Shown: positions 58,712-64,000 of the stretch, one piece after another
Numbering within the stretch: the stretch's first letter is position 1
Layout of the letters: each line of letters begins with the position of its first letter
DNA from: Drosophila persimilis
Lineage: Eukaryota; Arthropoda; Insecta; Diptera; Drosophilidae
NCBI RefSeq assembly: GCF_003286085.1
Contig: NW_020825289.1
Location: forward strand, 4,650,001-4,714,000
DNA length: 64,000 nt
Direction: 5' to 3'
Notes under the pieces: generated by a model
Told to the model about the DNA's origin: nothing
The model's database searches: none
Seen by the model: only the letters and a program-made list of their open reading frames with translations
Made by a program: the position numbers and the translations under genes

Positions 58712-61519
58712 CTACACCTTGCCAAGCAGGTCGTGTCCGTACGGCTTCTTGCGATAGCCCTTGAAGGCGAACAACTTGAATGCCACGACCATCATCACAA
58801 TGCAAAAGGCGTAAAGAAGCATGCCCATCCTCATGTCAATGTCGCTGAATACATTCGATATTTGACGCTTTTGTCTCATTTTCTCCGCCGTCGCATGCAG
58901 CAGATCCTCCTGTTGCACGCCGTATCTGCTTACAAACTGTGGATTGTTAATGTTTTTGAGGAAGCTCAGAACTGCATCCTTGTTCCAGTTGATTTCTATG
59001 TTGTCCGACGTGGAGCCTGGCGTGCGGTAGCACTGACTGCAGCTTTTCTCGCTGGGAAACTGTATCTTTGGAAACTGAGGATCCTCTGTGTCATCGCCGG
59101 CCAGGCGCTGGTTCACCTCGTTGTGCGCTGCCCACAGCCATAGTACAGCTTCCTCCTTGTTCGGCACGCTCCATATCTTCCGTCTTGAGGCCATTGCCTG
59201 CACAACAGATATAAAACATGTTATCCAATAGGTGTATATGTATGTATATGTACGTCACAAAAGCGCAGCTGTTGGCACAGTTGGGGAAGAGAGGCCCACT
59301 TATGAATGTATGCACGTACATTCCAAGTAAATAAACGTTGCATTGACTACTGTTTAGTTAACGTAAACGAGATGTTGACAAGAAAAGCTACATAGCTGCG
59401 GCGACAGAATATTGTGATACACTTCCACCGATACGCCAAACAGACAGACGGATATGGGGATATCGACATGGTTGTTAATCCTGATACATATGTGGTCCCT
59501 TTATGTGGTCCCTTTTCGAGTATCAAAACAAACACATTTGTTTGATTCGGTTTTGCAATGATTTTTCTAACTGCGAAATGGGGAAGTTTTTTGCGGAGAG
59601 TAATAGCACTTTCTGTAGTAGATGATATTGTATAGAAACCGGTTTTCCCTATGCATCGATTGTTGTGGTGACTAAGCGTAGATAAGATAGACGTCGGAAT
59701 TATACAACAGAATCCAAAAAATATCCGTGATTATTTAATTAGTAAATGGATTGAAGAATACGCCACTTCCTAGCCGAGCTGATGCCGGAGTTGCTGATCC
59801 ATAAACTTAATTATTTGAATGACGCTGCAATTAACAAACACCAATACCTATAACAGTAGCGTAGCCAACAAAGGTTAAAAAAATACTTTCTAAAAAAAAA
59901 AAAAAAAATTCCGTATGGAAAAACCCTATTGTCAGCGCGTCAATCTTCTGCCGTGTAATCAATTACTCTACCCCCCTAGGCCTGCCTCTCTGCTTGTCCC
60001 TGATCTCATAGGAAGAGATTTGACTCAATCAGCGATATAGTGGTCATTAGCACGTACACTTGATCGCTTAGAGGTGCGGGTGACTCACCTGGAAATGATC
60101 AGCACATTCGGAGCAGCCAAAGAAGTTCTTGATGTAGCCGTGCATGGCCTGCAACACTTCGAGGGGATCCTGCGAGTCCTCGTTCTCGGCCGCCTGCACT
60201 GTCATGAAATGGAACAAGGTCCATAGAGAGCAGCTGAAGCCCCGCAGATGTGGACTGGAGCCAGTGCACCCGACGAAATGCGTGGAGGAGTAGATAGGAC
60301 CCAGTTGCCCCTCGAGTCGCTGCAGTTCTTGCTCGAACTGTTTGCCTGTCAGCTCTTGATTAAACTGCACCACATAGTCCTTGAGCTTAGACAGCAGCTG
60401 GTGTCCATTGAATCCCAAAGGATTGTAGCGTTGCAGCACGCCCAAGAAACGTTGGAGGGCAAGAAGACGTTCACCTCCGATCTCGTTAACCTTGGGCACC
60501 TCGTTGTGCAGTACTGTACGGATGGCCTGCTCGAGATCTGCCTGATAAACGAAATGCTTGTGGCGATGAACTTCCTCGAGGATTGCATTATGCTCAGCCT
60601 TTTCTCCAATAGCTGCAACCGGAGCATGCTGGATCTCAGCCTTCTCAGGCCTCGGTGTTATGTTCTTCTTGCGCAGTGCAGTCTGAATGGTCTCGGAAAA
60701 TGCTGGACCAGTTTGTTCCGCCGGTGTGTAGGGTGTGATCTCACCCTTGCGATCCACAATTGACAATTGGTGACTGGTGGGATCAATTTTAAATTTGGAA
60801 GCCGCCGCCAGATCGCTCACACGGCGCACCTGCAGAGAGGGCCACTGTAGAAGGAACAGTGCCGTTTCAATGCCCACGGTGGAGTTCTCTGGCTCGTAGA
60901 CAAGTGCCACAAACTCGCGTTGGCTACTCAGTCCCTCGAAGATGGTGGAGCTTGAGTCGTTTTCCGTGACATAATGGAAATTTGGCCAGTAGGTGTTGTT
61001 GTTGCTGCTTGTTAGATTATCGGCGACCAGTATGCTCGCCAACAAGCCACGAATCTCGGCTGGATCCTGCGACTTGAGATCCTGTCCGTAGTTCTTGGCA
61101 CTCGGCTGGAAACCCGGACCCATGTAGCGAAGCGTGGGATAACCCATGACCTCGTAGGTCCGACAGATACCATTGTTCTCCTCTGCCGCACAGTCAATGG
61201 CACCGACTATGACCACATCCTGCCAGGAATGCAACTGCTCGGCCACCTGCTTGTAGATGGGAGCAAAGCGCCTACAGTGCCCGCAATAGGTGTTGTAGAA
61301 TTCCACCAGAGAGCCGTGATTCTGCTCCAAGACGGACTCGTTGAAGTTTCCCACACTCAGCTGGACAACCTTGTCATTTTCGTCGTATAGACCCAGTTGC
61401 TCGTCGGTGGGCGCCGACTGCTGCTTCAGAAGTGCCTCGTATCGCTGCAGCGGGACGCCAGCGGTCGCCGTCTCCAACAACAGAATAACTGTTAAAATTG
61501 CCACCTGCGCACCAGACAT
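58712..61519 (-). CDS. Quiescin sulfhydryl oxidase (QSOX)
   Basis: Secretory-pathway flavoenzyme that makes disulfides and passes electrons to oxygen. Two exons, 60089-61519 and 58712-59197, give 638 residues. A signal peptide (MSGAQVAILTVILLLETATA) leads into a thioredoxin domain with the YCGHCRRF active site and cis-Pro loop EVMGYPTLRYMG. A helix-rich middle (LLALQRFLGVLQRYNPLGFN) follows. The Erv/ALR domain has CSLWTLFHFMTVQA, the CSECADHFQ redox pair, AAHNEVNQRL and the distal CSQCYR. One membrane segment near the C-terminus (MLLYAFCIVMMVVAFKLFAF) anchors it, with a short cytosolic KKPYGHDLLGKV tail. The 891-nt intron (59198-60088) separates the FAD-contact regions and contains only an A-run (59890-59908). 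Flies have several QSOX paralogues; I cannot say which this is. Confidence 0.92.
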
Positions 61520-61624
61520 TTTCCGGAGTGGGAGTGTGAGGGGGGATTCGTGTGCACTGCTTCACAGTATACTATGGAGCGCGACCGATACGATACTGCA
61601 TATTGCAACAACAATACAGCGTTA

Positions 61625-62200
61625 TGATGAAAAACCGAACTTAGCCCACTTAAGCCCCCTAAGGTAAATGGCGGAAAATATTAACGATTGTAAATTCTTT
61701 TTGTAGATTCATGACATCTTTCCTCTGAACTTAAAAAAAAAAACACTTTATCTTTCACCTGAACTGCGATAAAATTAGCTAATTTTCATTATTTTCGGTG
61801 GAAAATTGAAACAGCCCCTTGGTCTACAATGGGCTAATCGTTCTCCGTTAAGGATTGGAAACAATTTTGATATTCCGTCGAATATTACTAGCTAGATAGA
61901 ACCCTTAGTTCTGCCCACATATTTTTATACGATTGATGAATCATTTTTCTACTTAACTGGCTTATTTTTAATAATTGCTTTTATTGTATTTTGCGTAAAA
62001 AAGATTATGGCGAAATCATAAGAAGTCAAACAAAAATAGCTCTTAGCAAAAATGGGGAAATAAAAAAAAAACAAAGAGGATAGTCGTTCATATTGCTATA
62101 GTTTTCTATTCCGTCGAATATTACTAGCTAAAAAGCACGCCCAGCTATGCCCACTTAATTTTATCCGATCGATTAATGAATTTATTTCCATCTTGACTGG
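61625..62200 (-). repeat. Inverted copies of the dispersed repeat upstream of QSOX
   Basis: Minus-strand modules match 10195-10560: GGGGGCTTAAGTGGGCTAAG next to the QSOX start, then the TTAATATTTTCCGCCATTTA block, then TCGACGGAATATCAAAAT and the GTATAAAAATATGTGGGCA core. A second core lies at 62105-62190. Unlike the copies at Taldo, STOML2 and thoc5, the motif-6 edge is not seen here. Confidence 0.65.
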
Positions 62201-62261
62201 GACCCAAACACCCTGTTTACACTAGGGTTTTACAATTGCGTTATTGGCTTAGCTACTAAGA

Positions 62262-62288
62262 ATATATATAGAGAGAGAGAGAGAGAGA
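62262..62288 (+). repeat. (GA)n microsatellite
   Basis: About ten AG/GA units following TATATATAGA. The surrounding 62200-62840 shows no gene and is the 5' flank of the DHHC gene. Confidence 0.85.
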
Positions 62289-62840
62289 CAGCAAAAAACA
62301 CTCTAAAGATAAAAATATGGCTAAGGAAAAGAGTAAATACAAATTTTAACGAACTTTGGGTCACTCTCGCTGCGTTATTACGCCTTGCGTTACGAAAACA
62401 GCTGGTTTGTTATTTAAGACATTATGGAAAGCAATATTAACAAATTATGGAAAATATAGAAAAAAGGATATGAGTTCTTCCTACCCATGAAAACACTCAT
62501 ACAGTGGAATTGTGTTAATTTCGATTTAAACAGAAAACGCGCGGCAGTGTAACTGAGTTAAAACTAGCTAGAACTCGAACTAGTTTTTGTTCATCATCTA
62601 GTTCACTGATGCTCCATTAATCAAAATTAGTAACTGCCAGTGCGGAAAGTCATTTAGTTGTTAGTTTACATTTTACTTTAATTTTGAAGTGTCAAGTGTC
62701 ATTGTCAGCCGAAATTATATGTCTCTGTCAACTCCCATTCTATTTAGAGCAGTGAAACGAACTAGTATAGATGAACCTGCTTATTGGTTCATCACTTAGT
62801 TGTCAAAACAAACCGTGGGGGCGAAAATAACGGGAATGAA

Positions 62841-63745
62841 ATGATTTTGCGTTCATGGGACAAGGTTCGACCGCGATGCTTCGCTGATTTGTCGTGCTTA
62901 CTACTGTTGGTGGTGTTTATCCCCGTCACATATGTCTTCCATATGACTCTTGTGCTGCCGGAGTTGTTTGGAGTCGGCAGCTTCTGGTACACGGTGATTT
63001 GGGTGGCCGCTCAGTTTCTGATATTTAACATCACCGCGAATTTACTCGCCTGCATGCTGGTGGACACCACAATCAGAAGTAAGTACAATCTTGCTGCTAA
63101 AATTGCGATTTCAAAGTTTGCCTTTTAGTGGAGCTTCTGAAGCCGCCTCTGGATCCCGATCTGCGAGCCCGTTGGCATATGTGTAACGAGTGCCAGGCGC
63201 TAGTGCCACCCCGGTCCTGGCACTGTGAGGTCTGTAACGTGTGTGTGTTAAAGCGGGACCATCATTGCCGCTTTACCTGCTGTTGCATTGGACATCACAA
63301 TTACCGCTATTTCGTCTACTTTCTACTGTATCTGATGATTGGGTCCTTCGTTGCGGGCATCCTGGGTGGCATCTATCTGTGGAATGTCCACTTCGACTTC
63401 TTTTATAGGCCATTCACCCTGATCACAGTGTTTGTGCCCGCTGTGAGCCTCACTCTGAGCCCCAGCTGGGAAAGCTTTTATTTACTTACATACCTACTCA
63501 CTTGGCTGGCCTTCAGTATATCCACTAGTCTACTACTAGTCTACCACTGGCCTATATTAAAATTGGGTTCGGTGGCAAAGGAACGCCGCAGTCGCAACTA
63601 CGACCTCGGGCTGCGGGCTAACATGGAAATGATTTTCGGCAGGCGCATGTACTTGACGTGGTTATCACCGTTTGTGCACAGCGAGCTGCCTCACGATGGC
63701 ATCAACTGGGAGCCGGTTCTCACACATCTAACGAAAGATGATTAA
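62841..63745 (+). CDS. DHHC-type palmitoyltransferase
   Basis: Integral membrane protein S-acyltransferase, probably ER or Golgi. Two exons, 62841-63078 and 63129-63745 (284 residues). Two N-terminal membrane helices (DLSCLLLLVVFIPVTYVF and the FWYTVIWVAAQFLIF region) are followed by the zinc-binding cysteine-rich domain CNECQALVPPRSWHCEVC, then VCVLKRDHHCRFTCCCIGHH with catalytic DHHC. Later come two more helices (YFVYFLLYLMIGSFVAGI and the FYLLTYLLTWLAF region). The PW normally after DHHC is RF here and the NCVG motif is CCIG, as in the fly ZDHHC24-like group. The start is the ATG in GAAATGATTTTGCG; the upstream ATG is out of frame. AATAAAA at 63882 is the poly(A) signal. Confidence 0.88.
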
Positions 63746-63892
63746 CACTGTCAATCCTCACTAGTCAGCACTCGAATAGTTTGATCTCAATTATATCAAT
63801 ATTATAGTATTAATTTAGCACATACCAAGGCATTTTCTTAACAATCGTGTTTATAACAATCAATTACAAACGAATCTTTACAATAAAATTTA

Positions 63893-64000
63893 CTACTTCT
63901 CAAAGGATCTTTCGTCGACCAGGAACTTCAGCCTATGCGACTCCATATTCACATCCTCCACAGACGCTTGCACTGCGATCGAGGCGGTTGTGCCGGAAAT
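63893..64000 (-). CDS. 3' end of an unidentified gene
   Basis: Open from the window edge for 35 codons on the minus strand, ending ...VNMESHRLKFLVDERSFEK and TAG at 63893. Codon usage is like that of the neighbours, and the stop faces the DHHC gene at a short distance (about 147 bases), as expected for convergent genes. The product cannot be named from this fragment. Confidence 0.55.
   Translation of the reverse strand: MSGTTASIAVQASVEDVNMESHRLKFLVDERSFEK

Overview
The window is nuclear DNA from a Drosophila species. The evidence is short GT-AG introns, fly-specific genes such as orcokinin, fzr2 and alpha-catenin-related, and ancient DINE-1/INE-1 repeat sequence. The abundance of TACATATGTA palindromes and of a repeat family built on CTTGAATTCGTCAGTATATTT-like edges makes me think of the obscura group, but that is an inference. 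G-alpha-s (D. melanogaster cytological region 60A) points to Muller element C.

Layout. 1-2809: no gene, one candidate core promoter. 2810-5015 (-): Utp25. 5100-7134: tandemly repeated noncoding element running into the promoter of transaldolase (7135-8675, +). 8676-12646: more of the same repeat, an orphan promoter-like cluster near 10850, then G-alpha-s (12647-15134, +). 15474-17491 (-): orcokinin with alternative A and B last exons. 17563-21084: a graveyard holding a Tc1 relic, a DINE-1 relic, a broken lipase gene and an RNase H fragment. 21085-24154 (+): STOML2, with the Cdc20-family gene fzr2 nested in its last intron. 24420-25819 (-): COX15. 26586-27359 (+): a DUF2358-like protein. 27493-29637 (-): thoc5. 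29700-30870: inverted repeat copies. 31933-35372 (+): alpha-catenin-related. 35911-36822 (-): a tetraspan membrane protein. 37612-39172 (+): Fmo-1. 39200-42820: repeats, a DINE-1 copy and an anillin gene fragment. From 42961 a second block follows: AFG1-type ATPase (+), an Aldh pseudogene (-), DERA (+), a small secreted protein (-), Nup54 (-), a doubtful small gene (+), BolA2 and mevalonate kinase (+,+), spt4 (-), a decayed non-LTR retrotransposon (-), TMEM183 (+), QSOX (-), a DHHC acyltransferase (+) and the 3' end of an unidentified gene (-).

Most genes are single-copy housekeeping loci for ribosome biogenesis (Utp25), mRNA export (thoc5, Nup54), transcription elongation (spt4), mitochondria (STOML2, COX15, AFG1), pentose and nucleoside metabolism (Taldo, DERA) and isoprenoids (Mvk). 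They do not form one pathway. The exon structures given here were assembled by hand, and for each complete multi-exon gene the summed exon length is a multiple of three, which is a good internal check.

The most interesting observations are these: a dispersed repeat whose edge carries Ohler motif 6 copies and a motif 1-like site and which abuts the start of four or more host genes; three GC-AG introns in about 22 kb; a possible TG 3' splice site in G-alpha-s; a 37-nt orcokinin microexon that alone makes isoform A read in frame; and captured or broken fragments of lipase, anillin and Aldh genes.
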